From Spirosoma aureum (GTDB lineage Bacteria > Bacteroidota > Bacteroidia > Cytophagales > Spirosomataceae), in contig NZ_CP050063.1 in NCBI RefSeq assembly GCF_011604685.1, positions 6,675,001 to 6,739,000 of the forward strand: a stretch of DNA of 64,000 bases, written 5' to 3'. Of the stretch, positions 47,607-56,711 are shown piece after piece. The first letter of the stretch is position 1, and each line of letters begins with the position of its first letter. Below the pieces are notes generated by a model. That model searched no databases and was not told the DNA's origin. It saw only the letters and a list, made by a program, of their open reading frames with translations. The position numbers were made by a program, and so were the translations under genes.

Positions 47607-48713
47607 ATGGCTAGTATTCCGTTTATCACCTGCTTTATTTTACTACTCCCTGCACTCATTTTCATTGCGGGCTTTACCAAACCTGTTATCTCCGTTCCGG
47701 TTCTGATTGTTTATGCTTATTGGCTAGGCATTCAGATGCACCAATTGCTCAAATGGCACAGGCCATTCAGGCAAAAAATAAATGGTCTAAAACGATATTT
47801 TCCTGAATTAACGATAGCTGTACTGGCCACCACTCTCTGGCTAGCGCCATCCGGCATTGGCGGCATCGGCTATATTCATCATGATGCCAACATGACCAAC
47901 ACGACGTTTTATCATTTGATTTATGATGATTGGCCAATCTGGTTTACCACCGAGTATTTAGGCGATAAATTTACATATCAGGAATCCAGACCCTTTGTCT
48001 ATTATATTGGCTATTATCTGCCCGCAGCCCTTTTGGGCAAATTATTGGGCTGGACTTTAGGCGAGCTCAGTCTTTTTTTGTGGACCTGGCGGTGCACTTT
48101 ACTAGTGGTTTTGCACGCTCTGCTTTACATTAAACGGCAACAGATTTATCCGAAGATCTACCTGTATGGCCTGTTTCTGTTCTTGTTCTGTTTATTTGGT
48201 GGATTAGATTGGTGGGCAAACTCCTGGCTCCACGCAACCACAGAACGGGCAGAGTTATGGGATGTTCCTTTTCTATTTCTCTCGAATACCCGTTTACTCT
48301 ACTGGTCATCTCACAATAGTCTACCGGTTTGGTTATTGATGGCCCTGTTGCTAGAGCATGTACCCGAAACGGGTCAAACCAAACTCCTGGGTCCGGCTTT
48401 CGTATCGGTCTTAATCTGGACACCCATTGGCTTAATTGGGGCCATACCGTTTTGTGTACTTTATTTATTACTAGGTACGAGCCAGCAGAAATCGAATCTA
48501 TTCAATCGTTGGTCTGTGGGCTTGTCTATCGTTACGGGCCTTCTTTTAGCCACGTTTATCACCTCAAATTCATTCACCTTTCCCGTAGAGTGGTTACCAA
48601 CGGCCAGTTGGCTGCCTCGTTTTACCCCTAAATATCTGCTATTTCTAGGAACAGAGTTAATCACCACGATTGGTGTTTTCCTGTTGACTCGGTCGAGAAG
48701 TACGAGCCGGTAG
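47607..48713 (+). CDS. polytopic membrane protein, N-terminal part (ends at in-frame amber codon)
   Basis: 368 codons from the ATG at 47607 (a TTG at 47601 is in the same frame). The product has about nine hydrophobic segments with short loops and an extracytoplasmic loop near 90-130 rich in Tyr, Trp and Asp (GYIHHDANMTNTTFYHLIYDD). The layout resembles inner-membrane glycosyltransferase-like or polymer-processing proteins, but no family motif is certain. A TAG at 48711-48713 ends it in the middle of a membrane-helix-rich region; the same frame continues open for another 139 codons with matching character. Confidence 0.6.
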   Translation: MASIPFITCFILLLPALIFIAGFTKPVISVPVLIVYAYWLGIQMHQLLKWHRPFRQKINGLKRYFPELTIAVLATTLWLAPSGIGGIGYIHHDANMTNTTFYHLIYDDWPIWFTTEYLGDKFTYQESRPFVYYIGYYLPAALLGKLLGWTLGELSLFLWTWRCTLLVVLHALLYIKRQQIYPKIYLYGLFLFLFCLFGGLDWWANSWLHATTERAELWDVPFLFLSNTRLLYWSSHNSLPVWLLMALLLEHVPETGQTKLLGPAFVSVLIWTPIGLIGAIPFCVLYLLLGTSQQKSNLFNRWSVGLSIVTGLLLATFITSNSFTFPVEWLPTASWLPRFTPKYLLFLGTELITTIGVFLLTRSRSTSR

Positions 48714-49130
48714 ACCTACTTTATCCTATTGGCCTACGCTCTGCTTCTGCTTATTCCGTTTGTCCGTCTTGGTATCTGGAACGACTGGTGTAGTAAAACA
48801 TCGATGGCAGCACTGTTTGTTGTTAGTTTTCTGGCCACAAAAAATGCCGTAAGCAAGGGTCTACCGCTCTGGAGACAGATTGTATCGATTTTACTCCTGT
48901 TCGTATCGACCTTTACCGCAGGAGAAGAACTACGGGTTGCCCTTCAAAGCTTTTCGATCAATGTGCACGTGGTTCCGCGTGAGTTTCGGGATTACGGCCA
49001 ATATTACGTCACTGAGCAGCGAATTGGCAAACCCGATTCATTTTTCTTTCGTCTTTTTGCAAAAGAAACAGGCTCCACCCGAGCCGTTAAGCAACCGCCC
49101 GGATCGTCTTTTCCCGTTATTTATAAATGA
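48714..49130 (+). pseudogene. C-terminal continuation of the preceding membrane protein
   Basis: In the same frame as the gene before it and directly after its TAG codon. It encodes three further hydrophobic segments (TYFILLAYALLLLIPFVRLG, MAALFVVSFLAT, VSILLLFVSTF) and a soluble tail ending at 49130. The LIPFVRLGIWNDW segment reads as the natural last membrane part of a polytopic protein. The first in-frame Met-like start is TTG 48729, with no independent promoter room, so this is best read as the severed end of one roughly 507-residue gene. A sequencing error or stop-codon read-through are alternatives. Confidence 0.6.
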
Positions 49131-49140
49131 GGAGCCAGCC

Positions 49141-49425
49141 TCAATAACATATCTTACAGGGTCGATACCCCATATTTCGTGCTTCACTAACACTCACCCT
49201 GCTTACCTCTGACCGGCAGCGTGAGAGGCCATGACATTCAGAGCGGTGATAGGCATACGCACTTCGACTTCCACAGATTAATACAGTCGAAACGGCTGGC
49301 CGTTTGTTAGTATATCTATTGTGATAGGGGCGAGATGAAGGCGTTTGCCTGAAGGCAACCGTTGTAAACAGCATGCCAATGGCCAGGAAGAAGGCCAATA
49401 TACCCGTAGTAGATTTACTTTTCAT
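49141..49425 (-). CDS. small secreted Cys-rich protein, Ada-like metal-binding motif
   Basis: 94 residues with a signal peptide or membrane anchor (MKSKSTTGILAFFLAIGMLF). The mature part carries an ordered set of metal-binding-type residues: C51, H60, C64, C70 and the terminal CKIC (C90, C93), in the frame YAYHRSEC..L.....VSVSEARNMGYRPCKIC. This matches the short Ada-like zinc-binding module often found at the end of Bacteroidetes and Proteobacteria proteins, here standing alone. It is convergent with the membrane protein gene, with only 10 bp between the stops. Confidence 0.7.
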   Translation of the reverse strand: MKSKSTTGILAFFLAIGMLFTTVAFRQTPSSRPYHNRYTNKRPAVSTVLICGSRSAYAYHRSECHGLSRCRSEVSRVSVSEARNMGYRPCKICY

Positions 49426-49481
49426 AATGGGTGCGTCGTAGAGCTTTCACTAGTCAATAGCTACTCAGCCTAAAATGTGAA

Positions 49482-49526
49482 GCGGTTTCTCAAAACCGCA
49501 GAGGTCAGGTACTTCATTCTGACCTC
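49482..49526. promoter_or_regulatory. two adjacent hairpins between divergent genes
   Basis: A 7-bp stem GCGGTTT/AAACCGC (49482-49488 and 49493-49499, 4-nt loop) is followed by an 8-bp stem GAGGTCAG/CTGACCTC (49501-49508 and 49519-49526, 10-nt loop). They lie in the 286-bp region between the divergent small Cys-rich protein gene and the sigma factor gene. Function unknown. Confidence 0.4.
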
Positions 49527-49711
49527 ACGCCATTACCAAGCTACAGGCGGTTCCTTTCATTTCAGTATGGATCGAGAAAAATAGATCCGGGAGCGGCAGG
49601 CAGGCGGATTCAATTGCGCATGGCCGCAATTTTTATAACAATTTTCGTGATCGCCTGTAGTTTTTTGCTCCTTTCTGCTACTTATTGAAAAAGAGCATCC
49701 ATACAACCGAA

Positions 49712-50200
49712 ATGAGTACCTCCACGGAAGACACTTTTCTTCAGCAACTTAATCAGCATGTGGCGATTGCTCACAAAATCAGCCGTGTTTATCAACCAGA
49801 TGCTGACGAGCGGGCTGATCTGGTCCAGGAAATGATCTATCAATTATGGAAAGCGTATCCTTCTTTCAACGGACAATCGAAATTTTCCACCTGGATGTAC
49901 AGCGTTTGTCTCAACACCGCCCTTACCTACCACCGCAACGCGAAACGATGGCGACACGAAGCCCTGATGCCTACCCACGAGCAGTTACCAGACTCGGCAC
50001 CCAACGATAAGGAGGACACCTCTTCGCAGCTCTTTGAAGCAATTGCCGGTCTGGCACCCCTCAACAAAGCGGTTATCATCCTCTATCTGGATGGGCTAAG
50101 TTATGAAGAGATCGCCACGGTTATGGGCATAACCATCTCGAACGTGAGTGTACGATTAGTACGGATCAGAAAGGAATTGGAAATACGCTTGAAGAAATAA
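49712..50200 (+). CDS. ECF RNA polymerase sigma factor
   Basis: 162 residues from the ATG at 49712 (MSTSTEDTFLQQLN); a TTG at 49685 is an alternative. Region 2 is seen in RADLVQEMIYQLWKAYPSF and KFSTWMYSVCLNTAL (about 40-75), and region 4 in YLDGLSYEEIATVMGITISNVSVRLVRIRKEL (about 125-156, split here for reading) forms the -35-binding helix-turn-helix. It is followed 17 bp later by a four-helix membrane protein that probably acts as its anti-sigma partner, then by a hydrolase lipoprotein. No autoregulatory promoter was identified. Confidence 0.9.
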   Translation: MSTSTEDTFLQQLNQHVAIAHKISRVYQPDADERADLVQEMIYQLWKAYPSFNGQSKFSTWMYSVCLNTALTYHRNAKRWRHEALMPTHEQLPDSAPNDKEDTSSQLFEAIAGLAPLNKAVIILYLDGLSYEEIATVMGITISNVSVRLVRIRKELEIRLKK

Positions 50201-50217
50201 ATTAAAACCATGTAACC

Positions 50218-50838
50218 ATGTCAGTTATCGACGATTTGAAGAGCCAATGGAACGAAGGTAATCACACGCCTTCAGTCCTACTAACTTACGACCGATCAGC
50301 TCTTTCGGAAATTGCCCGGACGAGAGCCCGCCATCAGGTCAGCCGGGCGATGCACTATTTTTGGGGCGCTTTGACGCTTCAAATCATCGTGTATGCCTTG
50401 TTTAGCCATGTCTGGATACGATCCTGGGGAGAGCCTCGTAACCAGTGGCTCTGCCTGGCAGGTATACTTCTCTATCTGCCGTTTACGGTGATGCTGTTGA
50501 AGAAATTTAAGCAGATCGCCCTGGCCAGCCCTGGCCGGAAAGTGCCGGACGATTCGGTTCAGAAACGTATCGAGTACCAATATCTGAATCTGGTCTCATT
50601 CTATCAGTTCAAGAAACGATATGAATATATGCTGATTCCGGCTAGCTCCGCCCTGTGTATCGCTCTCCTTTTCCAGTTATATGTGCCTGGCGGCCTTGAG
50701 CAACATATATCCTCAGCGGTCTGGCTCTTTGTGCTTACCCTTTTGTCGTGCGGGTGGGCAATCCGGCGGGAGAACCGTAACCAGTTCGAACGGCCCATTG
50801 AAGGGCTGCGGCAACTGCTTAGTGAGTTTGACCAATAA
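50218..50838 (+). CDS. membrane protein, likely anti-sigma factor
   Basis: 206 residues. The N-terminal 45 residues are soluble and could bind the sigma factor; they are followed by about four membrane segments (about 47-65, 79-94, 140-157, 166-182) and a short cytoplasmic tail (NQFERPIEGLRQLLSEFDQ). The gene is 17 bp downstream of the sigma gene and 15 bp upstream of the hydrolase gene, so all three form one operon. No zinc-binding HxxxCxxC motif is present, so the anti-sigma assignment rests on gene order alone. Confidence 0.65.
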   Translation: MSVIDDLKSQWNEGNHTPSVLLTYDRSALSEIARTRARHQVSRAMHYFWGALTLQIIVYALFSHVWIRSWGEPRNQWLCLAGILLYLPFTVMLLKKFKQIALASPGRKVPDDSVQKRIEYQYLNLVSFYQFKKRYEYMLIPASSALCIALLFQLYVPGGLEQHISSAVWLFVLTLLSCGWAIRRENRNQFERPIEGLRQLLSEFDQ

Positions 50839-50853
50839 CCAATAAACAACGTT

Positions 50854-51843
50854 ATGCCGATGAAAACTGTAATATGCTTCTGTCTGATAGTGGGATTATG
50901 GGCCTGTAGCGCGCAACAGATAAGTCGCCCGGACATAACCCGACAAAGTGGGCTGGCCAGCTCCAATCATATAACCATCGCTTATGAACGGTTTGGCCTA
51001 CCCAAAAACGAAACGATCCTGTTAATCGCGGGGACCAATAGTCAGCTTACCGCCTGGCCGGTTTCTTTTTGCGAACAGTTGGCACGTGGTGGGTATCAGG
51101 TAATTCGTTTCGATAACCGCGATACCGGCCTGTCAACCAAATTTACACAGGCATCTCGCCCGGACTGGGCGGCAATTGGTCAGGCAATACAGGCCAAAAA
51201 GCCAATCCCGTTACTGTATACTCTGGATGACATGGCCGACGATGCGGCTGGCCTACTCGATTATCTGCACATTGACAAGGCTCATATTGTCGGGGCATCC
51301 ATGGGCGGCATGATTGCGCAACGGGTAGCCTACCGCTATCCAAACCGGGTGCTGTCGTTGGTCAGTATCATGGCAGGGGGTGGTAAGTCAGATTTTCCAC
51401 TTCTTGCCAAGCCGGCCGTGATGGCCAGCATTCCCCCACCAGCGCTACCTGCAGATACGACCGCTTACATTCAGCGGGAAATCAAGGTGTTCCGGACGCT
51501 GGGAGGTCAGGCATACAGGGCCGATTCAGTGCAAATCCGGAGGCAGGTCGAAGCGGATGTTCAACGTTCGTTTTATCCGGATGGCTACGAGCGACAGGGA
51601 GCCGCATCAATGGCCGGTTTCTACGCCGGTCGTGCGCAAGAACTACAAACGATTCGGGTTCCTACCCTTGTCATTCATGGTAGCGACGACCCGCTGGTGA
51701 TACCTGATGCGGGACGAAATGTGGCAGCCAGCATTCCGAATGCCCAGTTTGAACTCATCGACGGCATGGGTCATCTGATCGCAGAACCCTGGCTGGATAA
51801 ACTAGTGGCTCTGATCCTCACCAACACAGCCCGCTCCCATTGA
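50854..51843 (+). CDS. alpha/beta-hydrolase lipoprotein
   Basis: 329 residues with a lipoprotein signal peptide (MKTVICFCLIVGLWAC, lipobox LWAC; an ATG at 50860 is a slightly later start). The alpha/beta-hydrolase fold is complete: the oxyanion region LLIAGTN, VIRFDNRDTGLS, the nucleophile elbow VGASMGGM (about 148-155), the acid in HGSDDPLV, and the catalytic His in DGMGHLI. It resembles pimeloyl-ACP-esterase-like or lactone hydrolases; substrate unknown. It is the last gene of the sigma/anti-sigma operon, so its expression may be controlled by that sigma factor. A terminator-like hairpin follows. Confidence 0.85.
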   Translation: MPMKTVICFCLIVGLWACSAQQISRPDITRQSGLASSNHITIAYERFGLPKNETILLIAGTNSQLTAWPVSFCEQLARGGYQVIRFDNRDTGLSTKFTQASRPDWAAIGQAIQAKKPIPLLYTLDDMADDAAGLLDYLHIDKAHIVGASMGGMIAQRVAYRYPNRVLSLVSIMAGGGKSDFPLLAKPAVMASIPPPALPADTTAYIQREIKVFRTLGGQAYRADSVQIRRQVEADVQRSFYPDGYERQGAASMAGFYAGRAQELQTIRVPTLVIHGSDDPLVIPDAGRNVAASIPNAQFELIDGMGHLIAEPWLDKLVALILTNTARSH

Positions 51844-51855
51844 AATCAGTCCCAT

Positions 51856-51895
51856 AGCAAGCATTGGGTATCCGCCCTTAAATCTTGCTTTTTTT
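51856..51895 (+). terminator. terminator-like hairpin with T run
   Basis: AGCAAG (51856-51861) pairs with CTTGCT (51884-51889), enclosing a shorter internal GGG/CCC pairing, and is followed by a T run to 51895. It lies 13 bp after the hydrolase stop codon in a convergent gap of 83 bp. Confidence 0.5.
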
Positions 51896-51926
51896 GAAAC
51901 TCTACGGCGCTTTGCTAGTCAGTACG

Positions 51927-53279
51927 TTAAAAGTTTCCATCGAACATTGAACCTGTTTTTAGATCTTTCAACGAAAAAGAATCAACGGTTCCAATTCCGG
52001 CAAAACGGATTTTGACACCATAAATCTGATGAAGGGGCTGCGTGTAACTCGTTTTGTAGACTTGTCGATTGTTAATAAAGATAACGGCCTGTTTGTCGAT
52101 AACCCGCAGCGTTAATGTTCCGCCAAATCGCATATCTGCGCCCATAAAACTCAAATCATCCCGCAGCCCACTTTTTTGGATATCTGAATTCTGTAGCAAA
52201 ATCCAGTGAGCACAACCCGGTCTCATCACTTCAAACATGTGTTGTGACGACTCACCCCACACCGTAATTCCGACCTGTGAACAGCGAACGCCTGCTCTGT
52301 CAGGAGAGGTTTTTAGATGGGTCGTTAGCTCAAAGTTATCCCCATCAATCCTGGTCGGATGGCTATTGATAAACTCCATAAAGAACGTTCGGTTCGTGTC
52401 AATACCGGCGCGGGCAGCTTCAGGGGCGCTAACACTACGGCGTCTTTTAGCAAACAAATCCGCGACCTCAATAGGGTAAACCCGGCTGGTATCGTGCATC
52501 ATGTTGCCGGTAACGGTCCAGCCCTTTGTCTGTAAATAAACCGTCGACGTATCGCAGTTTACACCATCCCGTTGTAGTATGGCAAAATAGCGGCCCGGCC
52601 GTTCATAATAGTGCGTGGCAAGACTGTCATTTGCGTTGAGCCGCTCCCGTTTGCCATCACCAAACAGAATGGTATAAGCGCCCGATTCTCCCTTGGAACC
52701 TGAGTGCCTGAGTTGAAACACAGCTGAGTGCGGGTTTTCGCCCAGGGGGTTTCGACAAATAAGCTGAGCCGATTCGCTACTCACGCTTCGCTGCTGTATA
52801 ACCAAAAGGAGAACAGCAAGTAAAATGGCACAACCGATCAGCAAAGGCAATCGCCGGTTACGCTTCGTATTTTTCCGGGAAGAACGAGTTGGCCGATCAG
52901 CAGGCGTTGATGGCTGTGGCAGATTCTCGTCCCGGATAAACCCATTGGGTATCCGCTCGGTATGCCGGGCCGTCCATTCCTGCATTTTCACAAAATGGTC
53001 CCAGTCGGGATGGCCAATGTATACAGCCAGCGCATCCCTGGTGGCTTTCTGAGGGTAATACCGGGAATCGGTTTTAATCTTACCAAAAATACGTTTCAGC
53101 GTATTCGGGCTAATCCGTACGCGGGTCTGCCTGAAAAGTATATGACTTAGACTAACGTAGTCACTGTTAGTCCACGTGTCCCAGTCAGGCTTGCCGTACG
53201 TTTCGCTAACCCTTCGACAGCTAATGTCTAAAAAAGCGAAAACTTCGGCCTTGCCGGGTTGTCCATTCTCCGTGATCAT
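51927..53279 (-). CDS. transmembrane one-component regulator (HTH-like, TM, PKD, LamG-like)
   Basis: 450 residues. The N-terminal 100 residues resemble a helix-turn-helix-type domain of Bacteroidetes (LSHILFRQTRVRISPNTLKRIFG ... TRDALAVYIGHPDWDHF, written here with gaps). A basic stretch (about 133-143) precedes a single membrane helix (about 144-161). The extracytoplasmic part holds a PKD-like domain (YTILFGDG ... HYYERPGRYFAIL, about 200-245) and a C-terminal beta-sandwich with LamG-like features (about 290-450). The gene is divergent from susC with 173 bp between them. A membrane-bound DNA-binding sensor of the locus substrate is the natural reading, by analogy with other anchored regulators; not proven. 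Confidence 0.7.
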   Translation of the reverse strand: MITENGQPGKAEVFAFLDISCRRVSETYGKPDWDTWTNSDYVSLSHILFRQTRVRISPNTLKRIFGKIKTDSRYYPQKATRDALAVYIGHPDWDHFVKMQEWTARHTERIPNGFIRDENLPQPSTPADRPTRSSRKNTKRNRRLPLLIGCAILLAVLLLVIQQRSVSSESAQLICRNPLGENPHSAVFQLRHSGSKGESGAYTILFGDGKRERLNANDSLATHYYERPGRYFAILQRDGVNCDTSTVYLQTKGWTVTGNMMHDTSRVYPIEVADLFAKRRRSVSAPEAARAGIDTNRTFFMEFINSHPTRIDGDNFELTTHLKTSPDRAGVRCSQVGITVWGESSQHMFEVMRPGCAHWILLQNSDIQKSGLRDDLSFMGADMRFGGTLTLRVIDKQAVIFINNRQVYKTSYTQPLHQIYGVKIRFAGIGTVDSFSLKDLKTGSMFDGNF

Positions 53280-53355
53280 TCAGCGTAATAGTCTGTAAAT
53301 CTACTAATTAACTTGTCCAGAATTTTGTCAAACAAAATGGTCAGGCGTAGCATGC

Positions 53356-53384
53356 TTTCGCCGTATAATGCAAAATTACCTTTG
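53356..53384 (+). promoter_or_regulatory. possible promoter of the susC operon
   Basis: A -7 element TACCTTTG (53377-53384) matches TAnnTTTG. A TTTC at 53356-53359 is the nearest -33 candidate, with a 17-bp spacer, shorter than usual. The predicted start of transcription would be near 53391, about 60 nt before the susC ATG. Confidence 0.4.
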
Positions 53385-53452
53385 TATACTCGCATTTGAT
53401 GTGAGCACTGTAGGGGACCAATATTCCTATAATCTATAAATATCTAAATAAT

Positions 53453-56400
53453 ATGCGACAAAAGCTTTTACTGTATTACCTCGTTTTGTCCGGGTCTCTG
53501 TCACCTCTGCTGGCACCGGGTCGGCAAAGGAGTGGTTATAGTCCAGGCAAAACGTCAGAAGGTCTTTTCAGCACCATCGTTGAAGGCACGAAACAGGGGA
53601 CTGGAAAAGAGTTATCCCACTTAACAAAGATCAATCAACATCAGGTTGATGAGCGACTTATTACGGGAACCGTCACCGATGAAAAAGGAGCACCGCTTCC
53701 GGGTGTAAGTGTACTGCTGAAAGGGACCGGCCAGGCGAATCGGCAACGCGGTGTCGTTACGGATGCAAAAGGCGTGTTTCAATTAACGGTGCCAGATGGA
53801 GCCACGCTGGTTGTAAGCTTTGTCGGGTATCTGACTCAGGAAATTGTTATTGGCAGCCGGTCAACGGTTAACGTACAGCTGGCACTCGACACGAAAGCAC
53901 TGGAAGAGGTTGTTGTTGTGGGCTATGGAACACAGCGGAAAATTGAAACAACGGGCGCTATTGCTTCGATCAAAGCCGCCGACCTGTTGCAAACACCCGT
54001 CGCTAACGTAGCGCAGGGGCTACAGGCGCGGGTGGCGGGTGTACAGATCACGCAGAATTCGGGTGCGCCGGGAGGTAACGTCAGCGTTCGTATTCGTGGA
54101 ACAAACTCAATTAATGGCAGCTCCGAACCACTGTATGTTATTGACGGCATTCAGATTGCCAACTCGGGGGGCATCACCGATGTGAGTCCGCTTTCACAGA
54201 TTAATCCGAATGATATTGAGTCGATTGAAGTGCTGAAAGATGCCTCATCGACGGCTATTTATGGAGCAAGAGCCGCAAACGGCGTCGTTCTGATCACGAC
54301 CAAGCGTGGCAAAGATGGGGCAACCCGCATTAGCTACGATGGCTACGGCGGGGTGCAGCAGGTGAACAAAACGCTGGACGTACTGAATGCCCGGCAGTTT
54401 GCCCAGCTCGAAAATGAAGTCTACAAACGATCGATCTATGCTGACCCTTCGAGTCTGGGTGAAGGTACCAACTGGCAGAATCTGATTTTCCGAAAAGCGC
54501 CCATCCAGAGCCACCAGCTTTCTGTTACGGGCGGTAATCAGAAAACGCAACTGGCGCTTTCACTGAATTACTTCAATCAGGATGGTATCATTAAAAACTC
54601 CAGCTTTGATCGCTACTCGTTTCGTTCAAACATCGATCATCGACTGACTGACCGGGTGAAGATTGGTACCAGTTTATACTATGGCTATTCTGTTAATAAT
54701 GGTGTAAGTGTGGGCGGTACGGGTTCTGACGTAACCAGCAGCCGGGCAGGTGTGCTGGGGGCAGCCGTTGCGGCTCCGCCAACGCTGGTGCCTTACCGGG
54801 CCGATGGCAGTGTATATCCGTTTCAGGACCAGATGAATGGGCAATATCAGGAAGTAACGAACCCATTGAACTTCATCACGCCCATCAATCGGCAGACGAG
54901 CCAGCGGATTTTGGCCAATATCTACGTCGACTTTACTCTGTTCAAAGGATTCACCTACCGCCCTAGTTTCAATGTCGATCTGGGTAACACATTATCGGAA
55001 TTTTACTCGCCGTTGTCGCTCCTGAGTCAGTCGCAGTTAGCATCGGGGGGTGGTAGTGCATCCAACATTACGTCATACGGCCGGACGCTGTTGCACGAAA
55101 GTATTTTTACGTACCGAACCCGCCTGGCGGAGCATCACACCCTGGCGGCCACAGCGGTTTTAGCCACCCAGGCCAATGTAAATCAGAGTTATACGCAGAC
55201 AGCTTCTAACTTTCCGAACGATATAACCGAAAATAATTCTGTGGGATTAGCGGTGAATCAGCGCCTTGGCAGCGACAAAAGCAAATCCAGACTGGACTCG
55301 TATCTGGGGCGGATCAACTACGGCTACAAAGACAAATATTTCCTCGATTTGACGGCACGTGCCGATGGGTCCAGCAAATTTGGTGAGAACAACAAATATG
55401 GCTTTTTTCCCGCTATCGCCGGAGCCTGGCGGCTAGTGGAAGAGCCGTTTATGAAGTCGATTCCGGTTGTTTCTGATCTGAAACTACGTGGTAGCTGGGG
55501 CATTACCGGAAACGCGGGTGCTATTGACCCCTACCAATCGCTGGCCACGGTTGGGGCATCGGGTCTGAATTACAATTACAACCACAATCCGGTTACGGGT
55601 ATCAATCCGAATGCTATTCCTAACCCGGATCTGAAATGGGAACGCTCTACGCAGGTCGATGTGGGTATCGACGTCAGTTTGTTCAATAACCGCCTGTCCG
55701 TTGTGGCTGATTATTACAACAAACGGACTGATAACCTTTTGTTTCAGAAAGTATTGCCCATGTCGTCAGGCTATACATTCATCACCGGCAACTTTGGGTC
55801 GATACAAAACCGGGGCGTTGAACTGGCCGTCAATGGCAGGATTTTACCCGGTGGCAGAAGAGGGCTTCAATGGGATGCGTCGGCGAATATCACGTTCAAT
55901 AAAAACGAGGTGCTGGCACTCGACGGCATTCTGGATGAACTGCCCCGCTCGGCTTTCGCGCTGCTCAAGATCGGCTATCCGATGGGACTTTACCGGACCT
56001 ACATCTTCGATGGAATTAGTCAAACCGGTGAGACAATTCTACCCGGCTATGACGGCCGTCTTGGTGGCCAGAAGGTGAAAGACATTAACGGCGATGGCAC
56101 GATTACGGCTGCTGACCAGCTCATCGTGGGTAACTCACAACCCAAATACATCTTTGGTTTCTCGTCTTCGTTCCGCTACCGGGGCTTTGACCTGAATCTG
56201 TTTGTCCAGGGCGTACAGGGGAACAAACTCATGAACCTGTTCCGGTATACATTCGAAACGGCGCTTGGTCAGCAGAATGTGCTGGCGGGAATGGCCAATC
56301 GCTGGTCGGCGACGAACCCTAACAATGAGTATTCCAGTGGATTTCAGGGCGGACGCTTGCCCATTTCAGATCGATACGTGGAAGATGCATCGTTTGTTCG

Positions 56401-56617
56401 GCTGAAAAATATTTCGCTGGGTTACACGCTTCCTAAAATGAAAGGCATCAACCAGATTCGGATCTATGTCAGCGCCAACAACGCGTTTACGATCACGAAG
56501 TACTCGGGTTTCGATCCGGAAGTCAACAACTTCGGCAATGCCACCACGCAGTTTGTCGACAATGGTACGTATCCAATTGCCCGTTCGTTTCTGGGCGGAC
56601 TTCAAATCACTTTATAA
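53453..56617 (+). CDS. susC: SusC/RagA-family TonB-dependent outer-membrane transporter
   Basis: 1054 residues. After an N-terminal export region, a carboxypeptidase-D-regulatory-like domain (about 65-145) with LITGTVTDEKGAPLPGVSV leads to the SusC TonB-box-type motif LEEVVVVGYGTQRK (about 150-163) and the plug (about 165-280) with DVSPLSQINPNDIESIEVLKD and AIYGARAANGVVLITTK. The rest is a 22-strand barrel. It imports glycans across the outer membrane together with the SusD partner encoded 94 bp downstream. The glycan is probably a uronic-acid-containing polymer, judging from the CE15 esterase and lyase-like neighbours. Confidence 0.93.
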   Translation: MRQKLLLYYLVLSGSLSPLLAPGRQRSGYSPGKTSEGLFSTIVEGTKQGTGKELSHLTKINQHQVDERLITGTVTDEKGAPLPGVSVLLKGTGQANRQRGVVTDAKGVFQLTVPDGATLVVSFVGYLTQEIVIGSRSTVNVQLALDTKALEEVVVVGYGTQRKIETTGAIASIKAADLLQTPVANVAQGLQARVAGVQITQNSGAPGGNVSVRIRGTNSINGSSEPLYVIDGIQIANSGGITDVSPLSQINPNDIESIEVLKDASSTAIYGARAANGVVLITTKRGKDGATRISYDGYGGVQQVNKTLDVLNARQFAQLENEVYKRSIYADPSSLGEGTNWQNLIFRKAPIQSHQLSVTGGNQKTQLALSLNYFNQDGIIKNSSFDRYSFRSNIDHRLTDRVKIGTSLYYGYSVNNGVSVGGTGSDVTSSRAGVLGAAVAAPPTLVPYRADGSVYPFQDQMNGQYQEVTNPLNFITPINRQTSQRILANIYVDFTLFKGFTYRPSFNVDLGNTLSEFYSPLSLLSQSQLASGGGSASNITSYGRTLLHESIFTYRTRLAEHHTLAATAVLATQANVNQSYTQTASNFPNDITENNSVGLAVNQRLGSDKSKSRLDSYLGRINYGYKDKYFLDLTARADGSSKFGENNKYGFFPAIAGAWRLVEEPFMKSIPVVSDLKLRGSWGITGNAGAIDPYQSLATVGASGLNYNYNHNPVTGINPNAIPNPDLKWERSTQVDVGIDVSLFNNRLSVVADYYNKRTDNLLFQKVLPMSSGYTFITGNFGSIQNRGVELAVNGRILPGGRRGLQWDASANITFNKNEVLALDGILDELPRSAFALLKIGYPMGLYRTYIFDGISQTGETILPGYDGRLGGQKVKDINGDGTITAADQLIVGNSQPKYIFGFSSSFRYRGFDLNLFVQGVQGNKLMNLFRYTFETALGQQNVLAGMANRWSATNPNNEYSSGFQGGRLPISDRYVEDASFVRLKNISLGYTLPKMKGINQIRIYVSANNAFTITKYSGFDPEVNNFGNATTQFVDNGTYPIARSFLGGLQITL

Positions 56618-56618
56618 A

Positions 56619-56706
56619 GAGCGAAAGAGTGAATGTGCGAAAGAGCGATGAAATGCTACCGCAAAACCATTCATTCACTCATTCACACTTTCACTCATTC
56701 ATTTTT
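56619..56706. repeat. low-complexity intergenic inverted repeat (GAGTGAAA-like)
   Basis: Arms at about 56619-56655 and 56669-56706 are imperfect reverse complements built from GAGTGAAA/GAGTGAAT-type units, placed between the susC stop and the susD start. The best-matching 22 nt share 18 positions. The style is the same as the element at 7232-7340, but with a different unit. Confidence 0.5.
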
Positions 56707-56711
56707 CTATC

